Source: Circinella umbellata
Taxonomy: Eukaryota > Mucoromycota > Mucoromycetes > Mucorales > Lichtheimiaceae
Direction of reading: 5' to 3'
Length of the DNA: 64,000 bases
Assembly (NCBI GenBank): GCA_025093555.1
Contig: JAIWNF010000023.1
Location: 1-64,000, forward strand
Shown: positions 1 to 11,479 of the stretch, one piece after another
How the letters are laid out: the number at the start of each line of letters is the position of its first letter
Numbering within the stretch: the stretch's first letter is position 1
Translations under genes and position numbers: made by a program
Notes under the pieces: generated by a model
What the model saw: only the letters and a program-made list of their open reading frames with translations
What the model was told of the DNA's origin: nothing
Databases searched by the model: none

Positions 1-156
1 TTACGTTAGTAAAAGGTTCTCAATCGTGCTTGTAGCTGATGTAGAGTGTGAGAGAGTTGGGACAGATAAACTATATTGAAAAAAATCATTTTATATTAAT
101 TGACTATTATATTCGTTCATACATAACTCATAGTATCTTTTTCACAGCAGCGTTCC

Positions 157-1232
157 TTACTTTGTAGAGGTTTTCTGTATTGAACTTAATGGTTCTGGAC
201 TTGGTGATTGTGGACTTGGTGATTGTGGACTTGGTGATTGTGGACTTGGTGATTGTGGACTTGATGGATGTGGACTTGGTGATTGTGGACTTGATGGATG
301 TGGACTTGATGGATGTGGACTTGATGGATGCGGACTTGGTGGCTCTGGACATAGACCATCACCAATGATGTACGAACTTTGTTTTTATAAAAAGAAAACG
401 TTAATTAGATGCCTGAATAAATTGGTAACCTTATTCCCTAATAAATGATATATATACCCTCTGCTTCTTCGCCCTATTTGTTCCTGTGGTTGTCTGCGAT
501 TTCCCCAGCCTTCAGATAGCATATGAATAGCCGCCCAATCTTCTTCGCAAAGCTTCAAATTTACAGACGTTCTTTCAAATACAGCATCCTTAAATGCATC
601 GATTGTTATTTTTCGTTCTCTTTCATCAATGCTCCCCCACCCAACCTTCATTTCTTCATCGTGCATTTCATCATCTAATGCTCCTTGTCCATTGTTTTCT
701 GACAAAGATGCCAATCTTTGTGATAATAAATTCAAAGCCAATCTTCTTTCTTGAAGAGCTGTGTTGTAAATTGCTTCTGCTTGTGAGTACGGTACATCAG
801 CATTTATATCATTTTTGATTACTAAATTTATTATATGACCTTTGGTGATTTTGGCCTTGATTTGCTTTCTTTTTCCTTTGAATATAACAGTTTTCGAGGG
901 GCTAAAATTATGTTTTTTAAAAAATTGGTTGAGGATCTTGTTGTAATTGTTAGATTTGAATTGGTCGACACTGATGCACCATCGCTAGTTAACGTTTCAA
1001 ATGACGAAGATCTAGTGATATGGTTCCTAGAAATTTCCTTGAGATCGTTAATGGCATATAATATTTCTTGAGTTTTTGTTTCAAATTCTTGTTTTAATTC
1101 TCGAAGAGCCCCAGCTAGTTCGTTTTGTGCTGTATACAAAACTTCTTGATCTTGAGCAATATTAGTAATTTGGCGTCTTAATTCTTGTAATTCTTGTTGC
1201 ACCGAGCCTTTTAAGGCTGATTTTGGTGGCAT
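157..1232 (-). CDS. Coiled-coil protein with S/P-rich repeat tail, divergent partner of the transposase gene
   Basis: I do not recognise the family. The start is the ATG at 1230-1232. The first ~65 residues are heptad-like and rich in Q, E, L and K, so a coiled coil is likely; a basic Ser-rich stretch follows. The frame ends near 836, and the open frame that continues (to about 385) is shifted by one base, so there is either a frameshift or a very short intron I cannot place. The second part carries an acidic stretch and a W-rich segment (KVGWGSIDERERK, EEDWAAIHMLSEGWG). An 81-bp intron with GTATAT donor (377-457) joins in frame to a tail of PSSPH/PSPQS pentapeptides encoded by a 15-bp minisatellite, ending at TAA 157-159. 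Start codons of this gene and the transposase lie about 210 bp apart, so a shared promoter and a transposon accessory role are inferred. Confidence 0.5.
185..350. repeat. 15-bp minisatellite (about 11 units)
   Basis: The unit is TGGACTTGGTGATTG, alternating with a TGGACTTGATGGATG variant. Read on the minus strand in the frame of the spliced gene it gives SPSPQ and SPHPS pentapeptides; because 15 is a multiple of three, copy number can change without breaking the frame. Confidence 0.9.
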
Positions 1233-1273
1233 AATAAACCTACACTGAAAAAGAAGGCAGATTTAAACTAGTG

Positions 1274-1360
1274 AGCGAACATGGTGAGAAAAAAAACAGT
1301 GGCGAGAATAAACAATGGCAAGAGAAAAACAGTGATGAGAGAAAAACATGGCGATGAAAA
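1274..1360. promoter_or_regulatory. Divergent promoter with ~17-bp imperfect tandem repeats
   Basis: Between the two divergent start codons lie about five imperfect copies of a ~17-bp unit of the type AACAGTGGCGAGAATAA. Given the position between two transposon-type genes, binding sites for the transposase or partner protein are a reasonable inference, but nothing proves it. Confidence 0.45.
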
Positions 1361-1444
1361 TTTTTCACAAAACAGTCACCTCAATGAAAGTGTTCTTAAA
1401 TGTTTAAGAGCTTGCATTTTTCAACTTGGCAACCTCTGGGCGCC

Positions 1445-4400
1445 ATGACCCAGTGCCCGTATTGTAACCTTACTCCAACAAAAAGGAACTTTGAAGAACA
1501 TAAAAAGCAATGTTACATTAAACAGTATATAGAACCAGCCTCTAAGAGATTCAAATCTCACCGTTTATTATCGTCTTCAGCCGCAAGTAGCTCTTCAACT
1601 TCATTACAAATATTGACACCTGAACCTGTACAGGCCCAATCTTCAGCACAACCTTTTTTCTCTACATCATCTACATCACTGTCCCCACATGTACCAGTAA
1701 TACAAAGTACGCAGGCTATCAATAATAATAATTCAATCTCTTTAATTCTTGAGCAGGGAGCCGAACGTAGCTGCTATTTTGACGTAGATATTGACGAATA
1801 TGATGATGGAGATGACGAGAATCCAACACAGTACATAAACACAAATGAAAATTATCTTGACTCAAACGATTCAGAAATAGGTGCCGAAACATATGTTCAT
1901 TCACTTCTTAGGCGTACGACTGATGATGCGAAATATATTGATATGAAGAATATTGGTGGAAGTAAGCTTTCATCAAGTGAGCTATTAAGTCTGAAATTGA
2001 TGCAAATCATCAACAGGTTCCATTTGTCAGATGCTTGTTATGAAGCCTTAGTAGCGTGGGCAAATGATGTTATAACAGTTGTTTCTGGAGATCATGATGG
2101 TAAGGTGTTTTTTAATATTCCAAGACTAATGATAATTAAATGTTAATATTCTATCACATAATAGTATCAACAAATGTATTTTTTTATCATATTCTCACAC
2201 CTTATCGGACCCAAACGTTACTTAAATCCCTTTATCCAGTTCAAGAACGGTATTATGACATATGTAGAAAGGGCTGTCATTTATATATGACAGATGATCT
2301 TACAACATGCCCAAACAACAAATGCAACACTTCACGGTATCGCGAATCGCGAAATGAAAGCAGCAAAAAAGAATCATTTGCTACTATGTTGTATTTACCG
2401 GTGTCTGATCAGCTTGCTACATTTATTGCCCATTCAAGTACAAGAAACCTTTTACATCACAAAAAAACATCTTCAGGAGCTCTGGAAAATATGTTTGATG
2501 GTTCAGTGATAAAGGAAAAAAATTGGAGTGATAATGACCTTGTGCTTGTTTTATACGTTGATGGCTTCCAACCGTTCATTCATAGTGTAGTATCTATGAC
2601 TATTGTCCATATTGTTATCATGAACCTGCCAGACGATATGCTGTAAGTTGTAATATTATTGACAAGGGGCATCAGCTCTTGCGACTGTATTGTAAAGGTG
2701 CTGACTTTTTATATTTCATTTTATACAAGTTACAAAGATGAAAATATGATACAAGTCGCTATCATTCCAACAGCATCTCGTGATGGAAACTTAGATTCGT
2801 TCCTTGCTCCCCTTATCCAAGAGATGAAGGAATTGGAAACAGTAGGAATTAACATATTATGTGATGATGGAGAGCAACGCCACTATAAAGCACACTTGAT
2901 TATGGCTACTGGTGATATTCCGGGTTGTGCATCTCTATGCCATCACCATGGCCATATGTCTTATTTTGGTTAGTATTTTTGTAGTACTACAGCAGTATTA
3001 TGTATAGAAAATTCTTTAACCAAGGACTTCAATATAGGCTGCCGTATTTGTTTAATTGAAGGATTACGACTTGAAAGCCCAAAATCAAAGAATCGACGGG
3101 ATCCAGAAACTGGAAATAGTAACGCTCATGCTGGATTTGGCATGTATTTTCCTGGGAATGAAGAGTTGGATTCTATACGTTCTGAACTTGATTTTAAGAT
3201 TGGAGATCAGGTAATTTTTTTGCTGTTTTTTCCTTTTTTTTCAACTACTGGTCGAATATTGAATTTGTACTTTTTAGGATCATAACATCAAATCACCAAC
3301 CCCATTCGCTGAATTACAATCATTCTCAGGCGCTTTCTATTGGGGGCTCGATGAAATGCATTTATTTGGTTGTAACATTAGTCCAAGTATCTTTGGGTGG
3401 GTCACAAACTCAATTTTATGTACTCCGTATTTGCTGGACAAAACTCGAAGAACTGCTGTCAGTCATGCAATATCAAGGTCTAGTTCGACATGGCCAGGAA
3501 CATTTGATGGAATGATGAAAGGTTTTTTTTCCTTTTATGTATTTATATGTATACAAATATGTATTTATCTTCTAGCCTCTTTTAACACATTAATTTTTAT
3601 TAGATGTGCTGACTACAACTAAAAATGCCAGAGCTATTGATTTTATTGATTTACTCGTATATGTTGTTCCTACTATTATAATTGAGCAGCTTGAATTGAC
3701 TGATTGTTCTGAAGAGGCAATATGTGCCCTTGCATCTCTTGTGAAAGCGTGTTCTTTGTCATTGTCATGGTCCTTTACTACAGCAGATATCGAATCCATC
3801 GAAAAGTGAGTAGAAGATAATAGGAAATATTAATACTATGGTAAAAACACATATACTGACAGATATACAGAGAAATCAAACACTGGTATAGTTTTGCGAT
3901 CAACAAACTTCCACATAATCTTTATACAATTAATTTTTATTATATTCGCCATGTACCTGACATTCTTCGTTTGTATGGACCATTAAGAGGTTTTGGAGCA
4001 AGATGTATGGAGAGAGCTGTCGGCCTCTTTGACAAGCTAATTAAATCCACAAAAGCACCAGGTGTTAATGCTGGGAATCAACTAACAATGGTAGCAGCCA
4101 ATCGATTTCAAAACAGAACAAATAATCAACAAATTCTTATAAGTGATGATAACAACGATATACACAACATCAGAGACGATGTTTTTTTTTCTAATGATAT
4201 GAATAATGGGCCAGAACAATTGTGGGGGCCTCATTTGGCCAAGTCATCAACAGACATGTTTTCTGATGCTTACAACTTAATGCGTTACGTTCGCAATTTT
4301 TGGGCTCGCATACGGAAAATGAAAGCAAACTCACTACCTCCTCTGAATAAGGACATCACCATTGGAAAGCGTTTATTCATGAAAAAAACAACGTATGACT

Positions 4401-4876
4401 GTAAACTTCCACTTAATTCTGATAAAAATGGGACGTTTTTAAAGCTCAATTTACCAGTTGACAAGAATGCATATCGAGGTATAGGTAGTGAGGATAACAG
4501 TGAGATGAAAACTTTCTTTGGCGAAGCAATTCTTTTCTTTAGCCATCAATACATGTGTAAGTAAATAGTAGTAACAAAATACTTTTATTTGTCCTTTTTT
4601 TATTAATTTTATTAATAACAAACATTATCAAATTATATAGCTGAGACAAGGTTGTTATGTTTGGTGAATCTTGATCAAGGAACGCGACTGACAAAATATG
4701 GATACCCCTGTGGCAAGACGGGGCACGGTTCAGTGGATCGCTTATATGTTTGTGACGCTTCAGAAATTGTTTGTCCAGTTGGAGTTTTGACGTCAACGAA
4801 AGAAAATTTATTTTATTATGTGTATAAGGATATGATGAAGGAGCCGATTGTTTTAGGAGAAATAAAAAGATTATAA
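1445..4876 (+). CDS. Tnp2/CACTA-like (EnSpm) transposase, apparently intact, 8 exons
   Basis: Exons by splice motif and phase: 1445-2099, 2165-2642, 2730-2968, 3038-3210, 3278-3521, 3604-3805, 3871-4556, 4641-4876. They sum to 2913 bp, 970 aa plus stop, with no internal stop. An in-frame ATG at 1400 would add 15 residues; I prefer 1445 because a C-x2-C...H-x3-C zinc finger starts there. A Ser-rich and acidic linker follows. The catalytic core matches the Tnp2 family of CACTA transposases: YVDGFQPF (D about 351), GDIPG (D about 440) followed by HHHGH and a CRIC pair, and GLDEMHLFG (D540/E541), a plausible third acidic position. The C-terminal part (LYGPLRGFGARCMERAVG) resembles the region after the DDE core in tnp2 proteins. 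Known family role: DNA cut-and-paste transposition in the nucleus. CACTA terminal repeats were not found, so it could be a domesticated copy. Confidence 0.8.
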
Positions 4877-5050
4877 ATAAATATGGTGGAATTACACATC
4901 GTTTTTTTATGGAATGCAATTAGTCTGAATAAACCAATTCATTCCTTTAGTTACCAGTTTGTAACTGTGTGTGATCATTGGTGTATGGATTACTGATGAA
5001 GATCATGCATAACAGATGTTCACGGAAAACAGACATAACTGATATGCACA

Positions 5051-5470
5051 GGGATTCACAGAGTTTGATCTGTTCTCAGCTGTTCTCATCTGTGAGTCTC
5101 TGTTCGGAACAGAAGTTTACCAAAAAAGCACAGGGATTCACAGAGTTTGATCTGTTCTCAGCTGTTCTCATCTGTGAGTCTCTGTTCGGAACAGAAGTTC
5201 ACCAAAAAAGCACAGGGATTCACAGAGTTCGATCTGTTCTCGGCTGTTCTCATCTGTGAGTCTCTGTTCGGAACAGAAGTTCACCAAAAAAGCACAGGGA
5301 TTCACAGAGTTCGATCTGTTCTCGGCTGTTCTCATCTGTGAGTCTCTGTTCGGAACAGAAGTTCACCAAAAAACCACAGGGATTCACAGAGTTCGATCTG
5401 TTCTTGGCTGTTCTCATCTGTGAATCTCTGTTCGGAACAGAAGTTCACCAAAAAAGCACAGAAATTCACA
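5051..5470. repeat. 82-bp tandem repeat array, about five copies
   Basis: The phrase GGGATTCACAGAG recurs exactly 82 bp apart, at 5051, 5133, 5215, 5297 and 5379, with a decayed sixth start near 5461. Each unit holds the near-palindrome TCTGTTCGGAACAGA and CTGTTCTC-type motifs. Units are almost identical, so the array is young or homogenised. It starts about 180 bp beyond the transposase stop, the place expected for subterminal transposase-binding repeats of a CACTA-type element. Apparent ORFs through it are side effects of the repeat. Confidence 0.9.
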
Positions 5471-5479
5471 GTTCGATTT

Positions 5480-6130
5480 TATTGACGTGGTTTGACTTAG
5501 ATCGGTGTATATTATTATTATTTACTTTTGATGGTGGGTAGGAATATCACATAGCTATCAAAAAAGAATAAAAATTATCAAAATTATTATAATATAAGAA
5601 TTTTAATTTTTAACCTTTTAAATAAAATTTATTTTAAGAGCTTATTTTAATCATATGATTTAACTGATTATGTAATCAATTATAATTATCATATGAAAAT
5701 TTAAAATAAATAAAATATAATTTTTGATATTTTCAATATCTGAAAGATTAAATATATTAATAAAAATAAATAAAATAATTAATTAATTATTTATATTTTT
5801 ATATATATTTTTCTTTCCTGAAAAACAAAATTTGTAATACAAATAATTGGGTTTTAATATATATAAATGATTCATATAGGCTAGGCATAATACAAAGGAT
5901 TTGTATTGCCTAACTGACAGTTTATTTCATTGAATTAATTCTTTCATTAAAAAATAAATTTTTGATGAAAATTTAATTTTTCTTAAATAATATTAATAAT
6001 TTAGAATAAATATTAAATGATAGTTGATGTTCCATCAACCATATAGTATTATGTTCTATAATTAATATTTATACTTCATAGTAGTAATCTAATTCCCATT
6101 CCAATTCCAATTCTAATTGATGTTTATTTT
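5480..6130. other. AT-rich spacer without a gene
   Basis: Very AT-rich sequence with many TTAAT/ATAAAT runs between the tandem array and the first exon of the relic gene. I see no coding frame, RNA gene or terminal repeat here. Confidence 0.6.
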
Positions 6131-6139
6131 TATATACAG

Positions 6140-8195
6140 GGATGCAGTAGAATGTTTAAAAAATAATTTCAAAAATGAAGAACCTATTTTAGATTTCTTC
6201 TGTGCAGGATGTTATACAGCTGACCAAAGGTCCCAAGCTGAAGGCGAATTCATCAGAGCGATTAGTATTCTTGCTAAACGTGTAAACGATAATCACAATA
6301 ATAGCAATAATGTAGAAAAATGGGCTAAGGATATTATGATGAATGGATTTGATGTAAGTTCTTTTTTGTTTTGATATTGTTTCATATTTCGAATCTCGAC
6401 GACTAACAGCTTTACTTTTGCCTAAATTCTCGACCAACTTGATCAATTCTGGGGAAATATTGCCCTTGCCTATAAAGCCACTGACATTGCCACACAGAGT
6501 GCTTCGAGTGCTCTTGTTCCTTCCAGAAAACGTCTAAGATCACATTCATCATCTTCTCTTCCAAGAACTAAACCAAAAACTGAAGTTGAGGTAACCTATT
6601 ATTAGAGGAGGATCTGTTTCAATTATATAAATGTCTCTTTAGTAACCTAAATAAATTGACCTATAATTAGGTTAGAGAACACGATGGAATTCGCATTACT
6701 GGACTAGATGTCTCATTCGCTACATACATGAAATACAAATCTATTAAATTACCACCGCCTGCCAATAAAAGGAGGCATACTTTAAAAGGTATATATATAA
6801 TTGATATATAGTTTTGATTGAAGGAGCTCTCCTGACATAGTTGGTTGTTCTTGGTGAAAATTCTATTGTAGACATTTCTGATCCAAACGAAGGCAGTCAT
6901 CTTAATTTACTAAATGAAAAGCAACAAGAACAAGTCGAAGAATTATTTACATGCGAATTGAACTATGAAAATCTCTATTCCAAACAATTGTGAAAGATTG
7001 TAAAGGTAAATTTTATTACTTTAATTTTCTTTCTTTTTTCTTTGTTATAAGCTCACTCCACTTTGCTGATCGTTATGTGCTTTTTTCCTTCAGTCGGCAA
7101 TAAAAGAATCATTAAAAGAGGCAAGAAAATTAATACACAAGTATCTAAGCAATGATTGTAAAGGTACTGAAGCTGCTGTTGTACATTTAATTATAGGTAT
7201 ATAAGTGATTCCTGATTTTTGGCATAGTAAAGTTTATATATTATTACTATAGAACATATTTTAATGTCAATGTTGTTTTGATAGATTTGACAGACATATA
7301 TTAGACTCAACTATGTTTGAAAGAGGTAACTTTGAGTTACTTTCAGAAGTGGACGGCATTGTTAAATTTTGGGGACTAGTAGTAGAGAACATGTTCCTTG
7401 GGTCTAGAATCCATCGACATTGGTACGATTTATTATTATCGATTTACTATTTTACATTTACATTTACATTTATATTTATATTTATATTTACATTAGGAGA
7501 GAAACAGTGCCATCGGTATTCAAAGCCACAACAGTCACACCAAAAATGGACCTTCATTTAATTTGTTTTGGTTCTAATCAAGCAGAAGAAGATATGTGCA
7601 TAGGAGAATTTGGCAAAACAATAAACAATCGAAAATATTATCATGATAAGCGAAAACTAGTGTTGGTTGCCAAAGCACAAATCAATTATTATATTCAAGT
7701 TTATAGTCTTAATTCTGAACAACTTCAAACTGTAAAAGTTCCAATTATCCAAGTATTAGGTTTATATATTATGAAGAGGAAGGGTGAAACGGCCTGGTGG
7801 AAGTATTTGTTAATCTTATTATGTATTGTTGAAACATAGGTTCACGTGCAGAATTATCAGTTGTAAAAATGGCGGCTAATGGTCTCTATACTGTTGAATT
7901 ACTCCATGAATTTATGTTGCCAATTTCTATTCAGTCTTTCAAGGAAGATATGTCATGTTTGATCAAGGGACTATCAATGTTAACGGTAATATAAACTTGA
8001 TCTAAGAAATGTCTTACCCTTTAATAACTTCAACTAAACGAGCATTTATGATTATTATTATTTATATAGGAACTTGCAAATCAGCTTAATAATAAGTTGT
8101 CAGATGTTAGTAAAAAACAATCTCCGTTCAATATAACAATTAAACAAATGAAAGAACCTAAAATCCGACCAACTGTAGGAACAGCATGGATTTGA
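6140..8195 (+). pseudogene. Relic of a multi-exon lineage-specific gene, copy 1 (nuclease-like core?)
   Basis: About nine exon-like segments can be followed with GT-AG joins (6140-6352; ~6440-6591; ~6671-6789; ~6870-7003; 7094-7191; ~7311-7422; 7497-7767; 7841-7985; 8071-8195, ending in TGA). One segment (7545-7680) reads KMDLHLICFGSN, then MCIGEFGKT, then YYHDKRKLVLVAKAQI; a D...GE-x-x-K arrangement of this kind recalls PD-(D/E)XK nuclease-like cores, but that is inference. A later segment has KMAANGLYTVELL. Lesions: an in-frame TGA near 6993, an exon-2 acceptor that reads CTAA where copy 2 has TTAG, and a phase mismatch before the FDRHILDS segment near 7290. I call it a pseudogene; the 3' half still looks clean. 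No start codon was found. A diverged second copy lies at 11.5-12.6 kb. Confidence 0.55.
7444..7492. repeat. 6-bp microsatellite TTTACA/TTTATA
   Basis: About eight hexanucleotide units, inside an intron of the relic gene just before its acceptor. Confidence 0.85.
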
Positions 8196-11010
8196 GATAT
8201 TATTTACGATGACTCTTATGACAAGGAAGACATTTAAAATAATCCCGCATTTGTATACATTATACCTCTTTTTATCACTGGCAATATTCCTATTATCATC
8301 ACTATTTTTTTTCCCAAGTACATATCATTTTCTGATAAGCAAAATAATATTTTTTTCATCGATTGTAAAAAAAATGTATTTAGTAAAGTATAACTATATT
8401 TTTTATGTTGTACTATATTTTATTTTATTATATAGTTAGATAAAATATCTATTACTATAATTTCTTCACTCTATTCTTTCCCTCTTTCTTCACAATTATC
8501 TTCCTTTTATATGAAAACTGCTGTGGACACCCAACTCTAAAAAATAAATAATAACAATTATGTCGTGTCCCACTTTCTATACAAGCATTATAGTTACATA
8601 TATTTTGAAATGTATGTGTCTTTTAATGAATAATACCCAGGTTTCTTTCATTAAGTATATACATTATTAGGAGCAATGGTGACTAGCATGGTCAATATAA
8701 AACTTATGGAGAGCAAAAAGGGTACACTTTGAAGAAATGCTGGAGAAATAAATTATGTACGAACAAAAAAATCAAAATCAAAATTATGATAAAGTCTATG
8801 AAAAAAATAGCAATGCACAGGCTATATAAATATAGATGACGAAAAATGTTTTAATAATCATATGGTAACTGGATAAATAATTAATAAACCCTTATGAATA
8901 TTAAATGGCCATATACTGAACATAAGTTGTGTTTTTGTAATCATGAAGCATCACCATGATATTTATTCAAGCTACATATCGTCTTCTATCTGTAATTAAA
9001 ATAGATAATTCCAAAAGATGTGATAAAACTACTTGATTCAAAGCGTATCAAAGCTTGTTGCTGGCAGATATTAATTTTGTACTCTTGAAAGATCTTGAGT
9101 ATAGATAGTCTTCCGTGAGAAAACGTTAAAAATGGTATGGTACTTTAGCATTGAGTTCTTCGTCATATGGTGCATTTCACTTGTAATCGCCAATCATTTA
9201 TTTTATTTCAATTTTTCAATTTTAAAATCCGCTTCTTTATTTGGTGATTTGTGTTACAGTTATTACTTTTATACATTTAGTTGTTTTTGCGCCATCATGA
9301 AGTTGTGTTCTATACTAAAACTTTTAATAAGTTTTACTACTTCATTTGTAGGCTTATGATATGATTATGTTCTAATAAAACACTAATATGTATTTATAAG
9401 CTTAAGCAGATAGATACATTACATTACTCAATAGTCTTATATCATAGCTTAAAACTTAAAACTGACTCCCTCCTTATTTTACATTTTTTTTCTTGTGTTT
9501 TGTATAAACCAAAATCAAGAAACGTGTCTATGTACCTAGTATTACATTGCCTTTAGTATTTAATTCTTTGCAGAATCAATTCTGCAATTAATATTAGCAC
9601 TTGGAATTTAGAACTTTCTATTTTCTTATTTCTTTTCAAGTAATAGCAAAAATAATCACAGTACACTACTGTAATAAGAAGGAAGCTTATACATGTGAGG
9701 AATATAGTACAATCAATTTGTTTAAGCATTATTATTAAATGCAGTAAACTTTATCAAATATATGTATATTTTTAGTAGACTAAAAATTCTTTTCCATAGT
9801 TTCTTATCTTTATATTATGGCCTTAGATTCCAATATTGTGATACTGTGATACAGCTCATTCTAAGATTTTCACCTACAACTCATATCACGTGATTTGCTC
9901 CACCAATGCTTAAGAACTCCGATATGTAGTTTTCATCTTTCAATTTTGTCTCTTGCCCAACCAAAATGGTCAGAAATGAGCTATGACCGACCACCTTTGA
10001 CAAGCTTCAGCTTTTTTTTAAAACATTTTTACAACTTTCTAAACTTTAATAACTGTTTATAATAAGCTTAAAAATAATACTTAAAGTCTGGATTTAGAAA
10101 ATATTGATTTAGTGTGAAGCTGAAGCCTCTAGAAACCAGTGGAAATTATTGGCGATTACAAGTGAAATGCACCATCGTCACATATAGAATGTCAGATAAT
10201 GCAAAGAGAATGGCTGTTTCATTCGTTTCTCGATTGGTACAGTATAACGATGAGGATGATCCGATAATAGTGTTAAGGTTAACGGCCAGATGCATTACAT
10301 CAACTTCCAACTCATAACAACAATCCACGCGATAAATATATGTGTACAAGTTCAGAAGACATTTGAGATCAGTGATATCTAATCGATAAGAGGGAGGTTG
10401 TAATGAAAATATACAATATTTTACTCAAAATTTAGTGCAGCAAAACCAAAGACAGGTTCTTTTAAAATACGTTTTGCACCTATAAAATGGAAGATACGTA
10501 CTATACTTATTTTCTGTTATAAGTATAGCATCTACTTCTACTTCTTCTTCTTCTTCTTCTTCTCTATGTTTTCTGTATACTCGATACATAATTTGTTTCA
10601 TCGTTTCAGCTATGCTGGATCAAATAAAATCATCACCCATATAGGTATTTTAATTGCTACATTAAAAGTGTATGCTTCTACTTAGTAGACGCAGTGGAGA
10701 TACATCTCAGCTTTTTTAATTTTCTCCTTTCTTGCCAAAATCAAAGCGTACTGACACTCTTTCTTCTTTATGTATTAAAATGTATATTAGGGAATAAAAA
10801 GATGAAATATTGAATTTGCATGTCTCTGAAGATCTTTTAGTTGAAGTAAAATTTTGGCAGTTATAGGTGAAATACACTCTATAAACACTTGTTTTTTTTG
10901 ACATAGTAATCACTCCAAACAAACCTTCTTCCTAACATGGCAAAGAAATGGTAAAAGATAGCTTGAAATTATAATAAGGATAATAATAATAGTAATCCAA
11001 TTCCAGCTGA
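8196..11010. other. Gene-free AT-rich stretch
   Basis: No coding frame with support. A hydrophobic frame at 9132-9359 has no further sign of being a gene. A (CTT)n tract lies at 10535-10563. Two segments near 10120-10200 and 10850-10900 look like diverged copies of each other (GTGGAAATTATTGGCGATTA against GTAAAATTTTGGCAGTTATA), hinting at more decayed transposon sequence. Confidence 0.5.
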
Positions 11011-11015
11011 TATTT

Positions 11016-11240
11016 GAGAGCTTCGGGGGATCGTATTTTGGTGAAAATACGAAGCTGTAAAAGGGAAAACAGGTCACGATTCAACATCTGCTTTCATAAA
11101 ATTTTGGACCGTTCCAATAATAATATCTGAAATTTACTCTTCATAGCATTGTTGTGTTACCAAAAAATTTCTCAGCAAAATCATTTTACATTTCACCCAT
11201 ATTTGGGACGATTTCGTATTTTCATACTCCCGAAGCTCTC
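11016..11240. mobile_element. Small MITE-like element with inverted ends and 5-bp TSD
   Basis: The ends are GAGAGCTTCGGG and its exact reverse complement; pairing continues with gaps through the shared GAAAATACGAA. A direct repeat TATTT flanks it at 11011-11015 and 11241-11245. At 225 bp it has no coding capacity. The superfamily cannot be told from 12-bp ends alone. Confidence 0.65.
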
Positions 11241-11479
11241 TATTTATGATATTTTGTTATATACAGCCATTTAGTCTGACTTTCCCGATTGTGGGCGTTA
11301 GCTAAAGTGGTGAATAAAAGACTAAATTGCTATTTGCAATCAATTCAAGTCTTTGATGACGCTTTCAAGGCCAAGGATTCGCGCAAACAAAGGTGGTATC
11401 TATTTACAGATATACCAATAAATGTGAAGTGACATTTTTCATATTTTATGTCTTGTTATCATAATAATTCCAAATCAAG

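Noticed and set aside
185..350. Long open frames through the 15-bp repeat on both strands (KSTIT- and DLVIV-type repeats)
   Set aside because: All frames of a stop-free 15-bp repeat stay open; only the frame joined by the 81-bp intron (SPSPQ) continues from the real gene and ends in a stop.
5051..5470. CRISPR-like array
   Set aside because: Units are contiguous repeats with no unique spacers, and the window is eukaryotic.
4978..5541. Several overlapping ORFs through the 82-bp array
   Set aside because: 82 is not a multiple of three, so the same DNA is read in rotating frames; no domain and no consistent start.
9132..9359. Hydrophobic 75-aa frame
   Set aside because: Rich in F, L, I and S as expected from AT-rich noncoding DNA; no promoter, no homology recognised.
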